Source of the DNA: an uncultured archaeon | Lineage (GTDB): Archaea > Thermoproteota > EX4484-205 > JAAOZP01 | NCBI GenBank assembly: GCA_938045545.1 | Contig: CALIBN010000012.1 | Location: 62,001-126,000, forward strand | Length of the DNA stretch: 64,000 nt | Direction: 5' to 3' | In this document: piece after piece, positions 16,717-25,379 of the stretch | How positions within the stretch are numbered: the first letter of the stretch is position 1 | How the letters are laid out: the number at the start of each line of letters is the position of its first letter | Program-made: the position numbers and the translations under genes | The notes under the pieces: generated by a model | Seen by the model: only the letters and a program-made list of their open reading frames with translations | What the model was told of the DNA's origin: nothing | Database searches by the model: none

Positions 16717-17442
16717 ATGAGTAGCCTCATCTACTATGTTGACAATAGCGATATTGATCCTGATAGCGGGGAGGCGGAGAAACGCTACGAGAACATGCGT
16801 AGAGAGATTTACCGTGTCTACGCGGGTCCGTGTGTTGTGAGGCACTACAGCAGGTGTTCACTGGAGGAGGTCCAAGAGCTGGAGCCGTTGGCAGTCATCC
16901 TGAGCGGCAGCGGCACTCCATGGGAGCGGTTTGTGAATAACGACTGGGCAAGGGAGTTTAAAATAATTAGAGAGGCTCGGGTCCCTGTTCTAGGGATATG
17001 CGGCGGGCACCAGGTGATCGGTATGGCCTACTGGCATCCGCGCCGCGAGCTTGGTTGTTCGCCCATTCGCCGTATAAAACCTGGGGAGGAGGATAGAAAC
17101 GTGGGTACGCATCTTGAAGGATACTTTGTAGAGAAAGGCTTCCTGCCGGTTAGGATTGTTAAGAGAGATCCCCTTTTCAATGGCCTTGGGGACGTTATCT
17201 GCGTTGACGAGCACCATTACTGCGAGGTCAAGGAGCTTCCCTCGGGCTTCGACCTCTTAGCATCTACGGAGGAATGCCGTATTCAGGCGATGAAGCATAG
17301 GATGCGCCCACTATACGGGGTTCAGTTTCACCCGCAAATCTTTGACGAGGAGCATCCTGATGGAAAAAGGATTCTAGAAAACTTCTTTGAAATAGCTCAG
17401 CAGTACTGGAAAAACCGGCAGCATCATTATGCAAACTTTTGA
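16717..17442 (+). CDS. Class I glutamine amidotransferase domain protein
   Basis: The protein is a stand-alone triad GATase of about 241 residues. It has the oxyanion/nucleophile motif VPVLGICGGHQVIG with the catalytic Cys, and the catalytic His in YGVQFHPQ. The acidic partner normally found as HPE is shifted to the following DEEHPDG. GATases release ammonia from glutamine for a partner synthase; none is encoded next door, so the acceptor is unknown. A TTG at 16702 is possible but the ATG at 16717 sits about 45 bp after a TATA box (GCTTTATAAT, near 16673) and fits better. Confidence 0.8.
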   Translation: MSSLIYYVDNSDIDPDSGEAEKRYENMRREIYRVYAGPCVVRHYSRCSLEEVQELEPLAVILSGSGTPWERFVNNDWAREFKIIREARVPVLGICGGHQVIGMAYWHPRRELGCSPIRRIKPGEEDRNVGTHLEGYFVEKGFLPVRIVKRDPLFNGLGDVICVDEHHYCEVKELPSGFDLLASTEECRIQAMKHRMRPLYGVQFHPQIFDEEHPDGKRILENFFEIAQQYWKNRQHHYANF

Positions 17443-17583
17443 GCCACTGTTCACGATCGTGAATTAAAACAGCCGAGACATAGAAGGGCGTTCTAGATTC
17501 TTACGGGCACTAAGGGTTCAATGCAGTTGCAAGCATGACATTCTGCAAAGGTTAATCCGTTAAGACAACGCGTATCCCATTCT

Positions 17584-18489
17584 TTATTTCCTGTATCCTA
17601 TTTGCTCTAAAACTGTTATGATGCTTTCAGCAGCCTTCTTTAACATGTTTACTTCGTTCTCACTCAGCTTTTCCTGAACTACTTTGAAGCCTTCTCTCCC
17701 TGCTTTAACAGGCACCCCTAGGCAAACATCCTTTATCCCGTATTCACCGTCTAAGACGGCTGACGCCGGCAGGACTTCTCCCTTATCTGACAGCACTGCT
17801 TTAACCATTCTGGCTATCGACGCGCCCGGTCCGTGGACCGTGGCTCCCTTCATGCTTATTATCTCGGCTGCTGCCTTAACAGTCTCGCTTAAAACCATAT
17901 CTAGGTCTGTGTCGCTCAACCCGTATTCTTCACGCATCCTATCTCTAAGAATCACCATGTTCTCACCGTGCTCCCCCAGGACGAACGAGCATAGGCCGCT
18001 TATCCTGATTCCCCTGCTCACCCACATTATCGTTTTTAAACGGCTCGAATCCAGGATGCCGCTTAAGCCCGCCACCTTATGTCTCTCAACACCGCTTCTC
18101 CTCCAGAAAACGTAGGTTAAAACGTCAACAGGGTTCGTCACGATTATGAATACCGTTTCACGGTCTCTCCCACCACCGTATTCTTTAGCTATCCCCTCGA
18201 TTATTGGAAGATTCCTGTTTAAAAGGTCCATCCTGCTCATCCCCGGGGTTCTTCCAAATCCCGCTGTTACGACAACAATATCTAGGCCGTGGAGAAGGGA
18301 AATATCGTTAGTCCCCTTAACCTCAACGTTTAAACCAAGAGCCTCAGCCGCGTTCTGCAAGTCCAGGGCTTCTCCAAATGACAGCTTGGGGACAATGTCG
18401 TAAAGCACTATTTCGTCAGCCTCAGTTAATAGGAAAGTTGCTGCAGAGCACCCTACTTTTCCAGAGCCTATTATCCCGATTCTCCTCAA
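17584..18489 (-). CDS. mdh: Malate dehydrogenase (LDH/MDH family, NAD type)
   Basis: It oxidises malate to oxaloacetate. The 301-residue protein has the dinucleotide motif GIIGSGKVG (5-13) with Asp31 at the end of the second strand, which favours NAD over NADP. The substrate loop has Arg80 and Arg86 in AGFGRTPGMSR; an Arg at the first place selects malate rather than lactate. Catalytic HGEN-type motif LGEHGENM and TNPVDVLTY are present. The start is TTG at 18489 and no better start is seen. It diverges from the FAD oxidoreductase with 70 bp between starts. With pckG in the same window it could feed gluconeogenesis. Confidence 0.9.
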   Translation of the reverse strand: MRRIGIIGSGKVGCSAATFLLTEADEIVLYDIVPKLSFGEALDLQNAAEALGLNVEVKGTNDISLLHGLDIVVVTAGFGRTPGMSRMDLLNRNLPIIEGIAKEYGGGRDRETVFIIVTNPVDVLTYVFWRRSGVERHKVAGLSGILDSSRLKTIMWVSRGIRISGLCSFVLGEHGENMVILRDRMREEYGLSDTDLDMVLSETVKAAAEIISMKGATVHGPGASIARMVKAVLSDKGEVLPASAVLDGEYGIKDVCLGVPVKAGREGFKVVQEKLSENEVNMLKKAAESIITVLEQIGYRK

Positions 18490-18559
18490 GTCTGAGTAGC
18501 ATTATCTAAACGGTAAACTTAAAAGTATCAGTTGGGAGGGTTGGGGAAAGGAAGCAGTA

Positions 18560-19942
18560 TTGCATGACGTGATAATAGTGGGAGGGGGCCCGGCTGGAAT
18601 ATTCTGTGCTCTAAGCGTCCTTGAAAAGCATTCGGACGCGTCGATCCTGATTCTTGAAAAGGGGCGTGACATTAGGGATAGAACATGTCCCGCGAGGAGG
18701 CTTAACAAGCTGTGCGTCAGGTGTGGCGTCTGCAACGTTTACAGCGGCTGGGGTGGTGCAGGAGCTTTCTCAGACGGGAAGATTACTCTTGACCCGGACA
18801 TCGGAGGCTGGCTTCCAGAGATCTTGTCGTCTGAGAAGACCCGTCAATACATAAAGAGGGTTGACGATATTTTCCTTAGCTACGGGGCGCCGGAGAAGGT
18901 TTACGGTGAAGACGAGGATTCCTTCGAAGAGTGGAGAAGGAGGGCTAGCCTAGCGGGCTTGAAGCTTCAGAGGAATCCTGTTAGACACATGGGGTCAGAC
19001 CTCTCGTTTAAAATACTGAGCCGGATGAAGGATGATCTTGAAAAGAGCATCGAAGTAAGAGTTATGACTGAAGTTGAAAGCTTCATCGTTGAAAACGGTG
19101 TTGCCAAGGGTGTTAAGACAAAGAATGGTGAAAACATGTTTGGAAGGTTCATCGTAGTCGCCCCAGGTAGGTCTGGAGCAGGATGGCTGAGGAAGGAGTT
19201 TACGAGGCTCAACATTCCTATGAAACGTAACCCTGTGGACCTCGGTGTCAGAGTCGAGGTTCCGGCGGAAATAATGGATGACATTACTCGCGACCTGTAT
19301 GAGCCGAAGCTTAAGTACGTTTCGAAAAGGTTTGACGACAACGTGAGGACTTTCTGCGTCAACCCGCATGGGGAGGTTTTAACTGAGTTCTACGAAGATA
19401 TTGTCACTGTGAATGGCCACAGCTATAACAGTTACAGGACTGACAACACTAATTTTGCGGTGCTTGTTTCAACGGATTTCACAGAGCCTTTTAAAGAGCC
19501 CATTGAATACGGAATGTCGATAGCTAAGCTTGCAAACCTTATTTCAAACGGCGTGGTGGTTCAAAGACTAGGCGATCTCCTGCAGGGGAGAAGGTCTACT
19601 CACGAGCGTCTCAGCAGGAGCCTTATAACCCCGACGCTGCCCGATGCAACGCCCGGAGACCTCAGTTTCATCCTGCCCTACAGGATTCTTTCAAACATTG
19701 TTGAAATGCTCAGGGCCTTGGACACCTTTATCCCGGGGGTTTTCTCGAAGCACGACACGCTTCTCTACGGTGTTGAAGCCAAGTTCTACTCATCTAGGGT
19801 TGAGGTCGACGAGCATGGCGAGACACCTGTCAAAAACCTTTTCGCAGTTGGAGACGGCGCCGGCATCACTAGGGGGTTGTCTCAAGCAGCCGCCTCAGGC
19901 CTCTACGTGGGTCACGTGGTCTCCGAGAGGCTTAAAGCCTGA
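18560..19942 (+). CDS. FAD-dependent oxidoreductase
   Basis: The 460-residue protein starts with the FAD-binding Rossmann motif DVIIVGGGPAGIFCALSVLE and ends with the second flavin motif NLFAVGDGAGITRGLSQAAASG. This is the arrangement of the YtvP/BaiN-like group of flavoproteins often annotated as FAD-dependent dehydrogenases. A cysteine-rich segment CPARRLNKLCVRCGVCNV near residue 50 could hold a metal or redox disulfide, followed by GWGGAGAFSDGKI. The substrate is unknown. The start is TTG at 18560. Confidence 0.8.
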   Translation: MHDVIIVGGGPAGIFCALSVLEKHSDASILILEKGRDIRDRTCPARRLNKLCVRCGVCNVYSGWGGAGAFSDGKITLDPDIGGWLPEILSSEKTRQYIKRVDDIFLSYGAPEKVYGEDEDSFEEWRRRASLAGLKLQRNPVRHMGSDLSFKILSRMKDDLEKSIEVRVMTEVESFIVENGVAKGVKTKNGENMFGRFIVVAPGRSGAGWLRKEFTRLNIPMKRNPVDLGVRVEVPAEIMDDITRDLYEPKLKYVSKRFDDNVRTFCVNPHGEVLTEFYEDIVTVNGHSYNSYRTDNTNFAVLVSTDFTEPFKEPIEYGMSIAKLANLISNGVVVQRLGDLLQGRRSTHERLSRSLITPTLPDATPGDLSFILPYRILSNIVEMLRALDTFIPGVFSKHDTLLYGVEAKFYSSRVEVDEHGETPVKNLFAVGDGAGITRGLSQAAASGLYVGHVVSERLKA

Positions 19943-20005
19943 GCCTGCAGCAAGAGGCTTTCAAGCACCTGCCCTTCAACATTGATTGGGATCCCATCCA
20001 AGATT

Positions 20006-20860
20006 TTAATTGGGAGTGTATTCTCCAAATATGCTTTCTCCGGCTTCGCCTTCCTCCCGGATTTCCCCCTCGCCTTCCAGTCGCCCGGCCTTCTCTAAAG
20101 TTTTCTCCAGCCTCTCAATCCTTTCCTCCAGTTTTTCAAGCCTGCTCTCTATATCTGGCGGCGGCGGGGGGAGCTGCTCACCGCCGGACAGTGGTGTGCC
20201 ACACTGGCTGCAGAACTTGGATCCTCCAGTTGTCTGCCTCCCGCAGACAGGACAAACTACCGCCTCCACAGTCAAAGCCTCCTCAGTCTTCCTAGGCTTC
20301 ACGGGTTTCAGCCTGGCTCCGCATTTGAAGCAGAACTTGTAGCTCGCACTATTTACTGCTCCACACTCCGGGCAGATTATGGATTCCTCAGTTTCACTCA
20401 CCTGCACTTTAGACAAATAGGGTGACGAGGGTAAATGCTTCCTCCTTAATTCAAGCATGGCTCCGGCGACGCAGAGTATAACACCCACTATCCCTATGGT
20501 GGACGGTATAAAGCCTCCTAGAAAATCTATGAGGCCTGACGTGCCTAGGCTGCGGGGCATAAAAATATACGGTACGTATCTTCCAGCGTAAGGCAGGAAA
20601 ACGGGCAGCAGGGAGAAGCAGAAAACAATCGTCGATAGGCCTAGGACTATTGCCGAGCCGGCTACAATCTTCTTCTCGCCCTCTTGGGCGGTTAACAGTG
20701 CTCCCGCTAGAATGATTGCTGCGAGAATCAGAGTGGCTAGGTAAAGAACAGGCTGAAGAGACAAGTAGTGGCTGCTGAAGGCAAGAATAAAGACTCCTGT
20801 AAGAATCAGCACCGCCCCAGTTGTTGAAAGTACGAAAGGGCCGGAATTTTTTCCAGCCAT
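20006..20860 (-). CDS. Membrane protein with two zinc ribbons and a coiled coil
   Basis: The 284-residue protein has four predicted membrane helices in residues 10-140. Two zinc ribbons follow: CPECG with CFKCG (about 163-180) and CPVCG with CSQCG (about 204-222). After a PPPPPP linker comes a C-terminal coiled coil (ESRLEKLEERIERLEKTLEKA). Double zinc-ribbon membrane proteins are common in archaea and of unknown role; they may bind proteins or nucleic acids at the membrane. The start is ATG at 20860. Confidence 0.75.
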   Translation of the reverse strand: MAGKNSGPFVLSTTGAVLILTGVFILAFSSHYLSLQPVLYLATLILAAIILAGALLTAQEGEKKIVAGSAIVLGLSTIVFCFSLLPVFLPYAGRYVPYIFMPRSLGTSGLIDFLGGFIPSTIGIVGVILCVAGAMLELRRKHLPSSPYLSKVQVSETEESIICPECGAVNSASYKFCFKCGARLKPVKPRKTEEALTVEAVVCPVCGRQTTGGSKFCSQCGTPLSGGEQLPPPPPDIESRLEKLEERIERLEKTLEKAGRLEGEGEIREEGEAGESIFGEYTPN

Positions 20861-21660
20861 TTTTCAACTACGCTCCTCACAGGACTTTTATAAGTTTTGA
20901 TTCGCTGAGACACGCTTAGTTTTACACTGGCATAATGTATGGTAATATAATTTCTCCGTTTTTGCTGCTTCTTGAAACACCCATAGCCCATGATTATTGC
21001 AGCCAAGCATTATGCTTTACAGAAGTATCGCGAGCGTATTATTACGCCGGGTTAGCCTCGTCGAGTGTGCGGCGATGCTTTTCCCTGAGTGCTCATCCCA
21101 CTGTCGAGCGAGCGCTACCAGTCTGGATTTAATCGTCATACACATTTATCCTATTTTCGGAAAACTTTTTACAACATAGACGCCATCTCTGAGACCGCGA
21201 GACGACATAGCAGGGGATCATGGTTAATGAACTAGGCTCTATAAGTTTGACAGGTAAGTTGCAAATATTGCTGCTGAAGAAGTTTTCCGCCTAGACACCT
21301 TCGGCTTCTAGGCTCCTTTGGATCAACAATTTCTCGCCGTGTTAGCGAAACCCGAAAGCAAACGGGACAGAGTATGTCTCACCTTCTGGAGCACATACTT
21401 TTTCCTTGACCATGCTTGGAACACTGTCCAACTGTCATACCGTGAATTAACGAGAGGACGAGCATGGAAGCCGGTAAGAACATCATGGCTGTAGAATTCT
21501 CTTCGACAGTAGAGTTATAGAGAATTGATGAAGCATCAAGACGCGGGAGATTAAACCGGCCATGTTTACTGCTTAAATATGGCTTCCGGTTTTTCAGCAT
21601 TATTATATGGAAGGATTTAAGCTGGTTGCTATTTTAACCAGTTGTTTGAGGATGCGAGAA
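20861..21660. other. Long intergenic region with probable gene debris
   Basis: About 800 bp without a convincing gene. A plus-strand open stretch of 60 codons (about 21314-21496; QFLAVLAKPESKRDRV and QLSYRELTRGRAWKP) reads like protein but has no start and is preceded by a TAG. Another stretch near 21000-21060 (AAKHYALQKYRERIITPG) is also protein-like. These may be pieces of one decayed gene. The minus-strand frame 21379-21600 is not supported. Confidence 0.35.
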
Positions 21661-21662
21661 AG

Positions 21663-21671
21663 CTTAATATA
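21663..21671 (+). promoter_or_regulatory. TATA box of the cysteine synthase gene
   Basis: CTTAATATA lies 26-34 bp upstream of the ATG at 21697, consistent with a leaderless transcript. Confidence 0.6.
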
Positions 21672-21696
21672 ACCATGTTATAAATCGCCCTTAGAA

Positions 21697-22608
21697 ATGA
21701 GGGTTGCAAACGACATCACCGGCCTAATAGGGGGAACTCCCATGGTTAGGATAAACAGGCTTACTCAGCCCGGAGACGCAACGGTTTACGCTAAGCTGGA
21801 ATGGTACAACATAGGGGGGTCGGTTAAAGACAGGATGGCGCTCTACCTCATGGAGTATGCAGAGGCTTCAGGAAGGCTCAGCAGGGACAGGACTATTCTT
21901 GAAGCAACATCCGGGAACACTGGGATAGCTCTGGCTATGCTGGCAGCAGCCAAGGGCTATAGGATCACGATAGTAATGCCTGAGTCAGTAAGCGTCGAGA
22001 GGAGGAAGATGATAAGGGCTTACGGCGCTGAGCTCATTCTTTCCCCTGGGGAGAGAGGGACCGGTGGAGCGATAGAGTTGAAACAGAAAATCCTGAAGGA
22101 GAATCCTGACAAGTATGTCGACCTAGACCAGTTTAAGGATCCCGCGAACATTCTGGCGCACTACCAGACGACTGGGAGGGAAATCTTGGAGCAGACTGGT
22201 GGGAAAGTGGACATGATCGTGGTGGGAATAGGGACAGCCGGAACCGGGGTGGGCGTATCGATGCGCGTTAAAAAGTTTAACCCCAGTATTAAGATGGTGG
22301 GCGTAACCCCGAGGCTCGGCGTTAGCATCCAGGGAATAAGGAACCCGGGTGAGCCCTATCCGACCCAGCTTTTCAAAAGAGAATGGTTCGACGAGATAGT
22401 TGAGATCGGCGAGGAGGAGAAGAAGGAGGCTTTCATGGTTGCCAGGGAAGCAGCTAGGAGAGAAGGGCTGCTCATCGGAATGAGCTCCGGCGCGATAATG
22501 CTTGTAACCCTCAGAAAGGCGAGGGAGCTGGGAAAGGATAAGACGATAGTTGCGGTTCTTCCAGATGGCGGTGAGAAGTATCTAAGCACAGATTTGTTCG
22601 AATCTTGA
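21697..22608 (+). CDS. Cysteine synthase (PLP-dependent, CysK/CysM family)
   Basis: The enzyme makes cysteine from O-acetylserine or O-phosphoserine and sulfide. The 303-residue protein has the full fold-type II set: the PLP lysine K44 in NIGGSVKDR, the substrate-binding TSGNTGIAL loop, the glycine-rich phosphate loop GIGTAGTGVGV (family GTGGT), and GMSSGAIM toward the end. It is close in length to CysK. The preference for O-acetylserine or O-phosphoserine cannot be settled from these motifs. It is transcribed alone from its own TATA box. Confidence 0.92.
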   Translation: MRVANDITGLIGGTPMVRINRLTQPGDATVYAKLEWYNIGGSVKDRMALYLMEYAEASGRLSRDRTILEATSGNTGIALAMLAAAKGYRITIVMPESVSVERRKMIRAYGAELILSPGERGTGGAIELKQKILKENPDKYVDLDQFKDPANILAHYQTTGREILEQTGGKVDMIVVGIGTAGTGVGVSMRVKKFNPSIKMVGVTPRLGVSIQGIRNPGEPYPTQLFKREWFDEIVEIGEEEKKEAFMVAREAARREGLLIGMSSGAIMLVTLRKARELGKDKTIVAVLPDGGEKYLSTDLFES

Positions 22609-22708
22609 AGCCAACTCTGCGAAACAGTTTAACTTCGTTTACAGGCCTTGCACGAAAATGCTATTAGCTGCTTTTAAAATTATTTTATGTCTTCACTGGG
22701 TCGATGTG

Positions 22709-23000
22709 AATCATGCAGTGTTAACAACACGTTTCACGGCTAACTCTTTCCCTAACTTCTTCCGCTATTCTGCCTGCTTCCACTATGGGCCGCTCTTCGC
22801 CACAACCATATGGAAGCCTGCGTGAACAACGTTTGGTTTAACAAACTCAGCCTTTAAACAATGTCGTGTTTAGAATGCCTTCTAAGGTTTCGCTATTAAT
22901 TGCTGTCACGAGTGATTCTAAACCTTCCCTGAGGGCCAACAGAAACTACGATCAACAAAAGGCCGTTGATTTTTCACCAATCCCGATTCTGCTGTTCTCA
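22709..23000 (-). pseudogene. Probable relic of an unknown gene
   Basis: Minus-strand protein-like pieces lie in successive frames: LIVVSVGP, then SLVTAINSETLEGILNTTLFKG, then AEFVKPNVVHAGFHMVVAKSGP, then PIVEAGRIAEEVRERV. They would join into one protein with three frameshifts. I do not recognise the family, and short open stretches in this composition can occur by chance. Confidence 0.3.
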
Positions 23001-23047
23001 TAGACTGTGTTTTGCCTATGCACTTTCCCCATCCTGCTTCTTTACTT

Positions 23048-23629
23048 CTAATGCTTCTTCAGTGTTTGTATGTAGGCTCCATGCCAGTTATGATACCAGA
23101 CTTCTCCAGTATATCCGTTAACACTGAGCATGCCGAAGATCCTTCCGTCTTTAATAATGTGGATGGTGTAATATCCATAGAAGGTGTGTGGGTCCTCAGC
23201 AAGGGCTCCAGGGTAGACTCTGTCCAAGAATTTCTGTGCTATGGATACCGCGTACTCTTGGCTAACTGGCATTTCTCCTGAAGGCATACGCGTCCAACCA
23301 TGCATCATTCTTCCGTGACCGTATTTCGTGTTCCACATCATGTTAGGCCCGTATTCCTTGAAGATGCATCCCGTATTTTTGTCTATGAGCATTTCGAAGG
23401 CGCCGACGCCTGTGGTTTTTTCGTAGTAGATTATGTAGAAATTGCGTTCGAATTCCATGATCTCATCAATAGCAATGTTCGCATCGTTTAGGAATGCAAG
23501 GTATCTCTCAGCTATGAGGCTTGCGGCATCAATATTGTATGTGCCAGGGTTAGACAAGGCAAACGTCAACAATCCTGTTACGCCGACTAGGATTAAGACG
23601 AACCCTAGAGCCGAACTTCCCATGTTCAC
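23048..23629 (-). CDS. Membrane-anchored PepSY-like protein
   Basis: The 193-residue protein has an N-terminal signal or anchor helix (GFVLILVGVTGLLTFAL). Two PepSY-like repeats follow: DAASLIAERYLAFLNDA with FYIIYYEKTTG and a MLIDKNTG turn, and EYAVSIAQKFLDRVY with YYTIHIIKDGRI and VNGYTGEVWYHNW. A central segment is rich in Met, Trp and His (NMMWNTKYGHGRMMHGWTRM), which could bind copper or another metal. It would face outside the cell. The GTG start (23629) overlaps the TGA of the SHOCT gene upstream, so the pair is co-translated. Confidence 0.75.
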   Translation of the reverse strand: MNMGSSALGFVLILVGVTGLLTFALSNPGTYNIDAASLIAERYLAFLNDANIAIDEIMEFERNFYIIYYEKTTGVGAFEMLIDKNTGCIFKEYGPNMMWNTKYGHGRMMHGWTRMPSGEMPVSQEYAVSIAQKFLDRVYPGALAEDPHTFYGYYTIHIIKDGRIFGMLSVNGYTGEVWYHNWHGAYIQTLKKH

Positions 23630-23928
23630 TCCTCTATCCGCCTTCTCATTTCATCATACTGGTCTTTCGTGATTTCACCTCTAGCGTACCGTTCTTTAAG
23701 TATTTGGATCGCGCTTCTATCCCGATCTGCGGATTTGCCTGACACCGTCAGCCCGGCTACCAAATAGTATATCCCTATTCCGATAAGAATTAGAAACGCT
23801 ATCGGCACGAAGATCATATGGCTCCAGCCGAACCCCATCATGCCTCCGCACACCGGCGACCAAACTAGCAAGGGAAGTAAGACCGCTAGAGATGCGACGA
23901 GTATAAGAATCGAGGCCATTTCTCTCAT
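23626..23928 (-). CDS. Short membrane protein with SHOCT domain
   Basis: The 100-residue protein has two membrane helices (LILVASLAVLLPLLV, and FVPIAFLILIGIGIYYLV), a Gly/Met-rich loop between them (CGGMMGFGWSHM), and a C-terminal SHOCT domain (AIQILKERYARGEITKDQYDEMRR). SHOCT domains are short oligomerisation modules. It is the first gene of a two-gene unit with the PepSY-like gene; methionine- and histidine-rich parts in both hint at a shared metal-related role, an inference. Confidence 0.8.
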   Translation of the reverse strand: MREMASILILVASLAVLLPLLVWSPVCGGMMGFGWSHMIFVPIAFLILIGIGIYYLVAGLTVSGKSADRDRSAIQILKERYARGEITKDQYDEMRRRIEE

Positions 23929-23960
23929 TTCAATTTACCGTATAACTGGGTTATAACCTG

Positions 23961-23970
23961 TATTTAAATA
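23961..23970 (-). promoter_or_regulatory. TATA box of the SHOCT-PepSY unit
   Basis: TATTTAAATA (near-palindromic) lies 33-42 bp upstream of the SHOCT start at 23928, on the minus strand. Confidence 0.55.
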
Positions 23971-24030
23971 TTATACGAAAATTTCCGAATTAACATTAGA
24001 ACAATAAAGAAAAATAAACACCTGTACTAG

Positions 24031-24195
24031 AATCCCCATGATTATTTCCAAGGATTTCGAAGCCTTGACTGTGACATATACGTGGGGCCTTGGTCAGGTT
24101 GCCGTCACGGCAAAGCATGTGCTAAGGGTTGCTACTGTAGCCTCTATTATTTCAACCGTAGCTTAAGCCAGAAAATCGAAGCAAGCAAGAAGTAA
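24031..24195 (+). pseudogene. Cysteine-rich gene fragment
   Basis: A start-less frame of 55 codons contains YVGPWSGCRHGKACAKGCYC followed by SLYYFNR and a stop. The pattern GCxHGxxCxxGCxC recalls the cysteine cluster of radical-SAM-like DUF5131 (phage Gp37/Gp68) proteins, but the match is by eye and weak. No downstream continuation is seen up to 24338. Confidence 0.25.
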
Positions 24196-24338
24196 ATGCG
24201 ATGAAGCTGAAAAACTTAAAGATGCTCTTTCCCATAAGGCTCCTAAATTAGTTAGATTACCTATCCTATTTAAGTTTCACACGTGCCTTAGTCTGGTTTA
24301 AGAAAAACTTGACACAATGATTGCAAAAGAGCATATGG

Positions 24339-25136
24339 CTAAACAAGCATTAAGAATGCTTCTATGATCCATAATTGGATTGCTACTATCGCCCATACAG
24401 TAGTGTTCCACGCCAGAATTTTCCTACCATCTAAACTCCCTAATGGAATCATGTTAAAGGATGCAAGCCACAGGTTTACTTGAAAACCTATTTCGCCAAC
24501 CAGACCAGACAAGCCGCCCAACCCGCTTAAGAGAAAGAATGCAGCAGCCCAGACAACGTTAGATAAAGGACCAGCTAAAGAAATCAGCCCTATCCGCTTT
24601 TTTTCAGAAGCTTCAGTCCATTCAAAAGCATGGTAACGTGGCGCCACGTATGTTGCACCTGGAGCAGCGAAGATGAATGAGCCTAGTGTAAGCAGAGAGG
24701 ATAGTAAAGCCATCGCCAGCCCCCAGGGCCAGAGTCTGAATTCAGACCAGTAGCCGTATCTCTGGGCAGTAAACTTATGCGCCAGCTCGTGAAATATGAA
24801 TCCTGTTCCAACTACGCATAAGTAGATTGCAAACACTAGGAATAGAGTTGAACGCATGCTTAAAAAGTATCCGATAGAAAAGCATAGGCTTAGAACAACC
24901 CACGCGACCAACAGGTGTGTGATCTCAGTCTTACTGGTGATTCTTCCAATCCGAGGCTTACTCTTAGGCCGAGGCGGTGGGATCTCGCTATATACTGGTT
25001 TTTGAATTCTGGCTAAGTGCAGCATTCGACAGTTATGTGCTTCAGGAAGCCTATGGTGGGAGCAGAACGTGCCCTTACAGTAAGAGCAGACGAAGGGCAA
25101 TATTACTTCTGAACCACAGACCTCACATTTAGCCAT
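24339..25136 (-). CDS. AN1 zinc finger fused to site-2 protease (M50)
   Basis: The 265-residue protein has an exact AN1-type zinc finger at its N-terminus (ligands C4, C7, C17, C20, C25, H28, H34, C36). Six or so membrane helices carry the metalloprotease motifs of the M50 family: HELAH at 116-120 and NMIPLGSLDGRKIL near the C-terminus, with the metal-binding Asp. Site-2 proteases cut substrates within the membrane to release signalling domains. The AN1 finger, which binds ubiquitin-like or chaperone partners in eukaryotes, probably recruits substrate on the cytoplasmic side. The start is ATG at 25136. Confidence 0.9.
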   Translation of the reverse strand: MAKCEVCGSEVILPFVCSYCKGTFCSHHRLPEAHNCRMLHLARIQKPVYSEIPPPRPKSKPRIGRITSKTEITHLLVAWVVLSLCFSIGYFLSMRSTLFLVFAIYLCVVGTGFIFHELAHKFTAQRYGYWSEFRLWPWGLAMALLSSLLTLGSFIFAAPGATYVAPRYHAFEWTEASEKKRIGLISLAGPLSNVVWAAAFFLLSGLGGLSGLVGEIGFQVNLWLASFNMIPLGSLDGRKILAWNTTVWAIVAIQLWIIEAFLMLV

Positions 25137-25379
25137 TTGAATCTCCTCGTTTAAATGCTGAACATGGATTTATGCCGAGTAGTACTGGAGCATAACAAGC
25201 TAAGCAGCGGATTATTATTCTTGTTTTATTGTTCAAGTTTCATTAGTCACGTAAAAACGGTGAAGTATAAAGTTTACTTTAGCGCACGCACTGAGAGAAA
25301 ATTTTAAAACTTATAACGGTTATGGTTGGAACAGGAATTTGGGTAAGAAAAATGAATTGGCTTATCACAGCAGCTTCAA

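Noticed and set aside
16717..17442. The class I GATase as the missing CarA subunit
   Set aside because: It lacks the N-terminal CarA domain and is 22 kb from carB; it is a stand-alone GATase of another type.
20997..21179. 60-codon plus-strand frame in the long intergenic region
   Set aside because: No start context or family pattern; reads as noise beside possible older debris in other frames.
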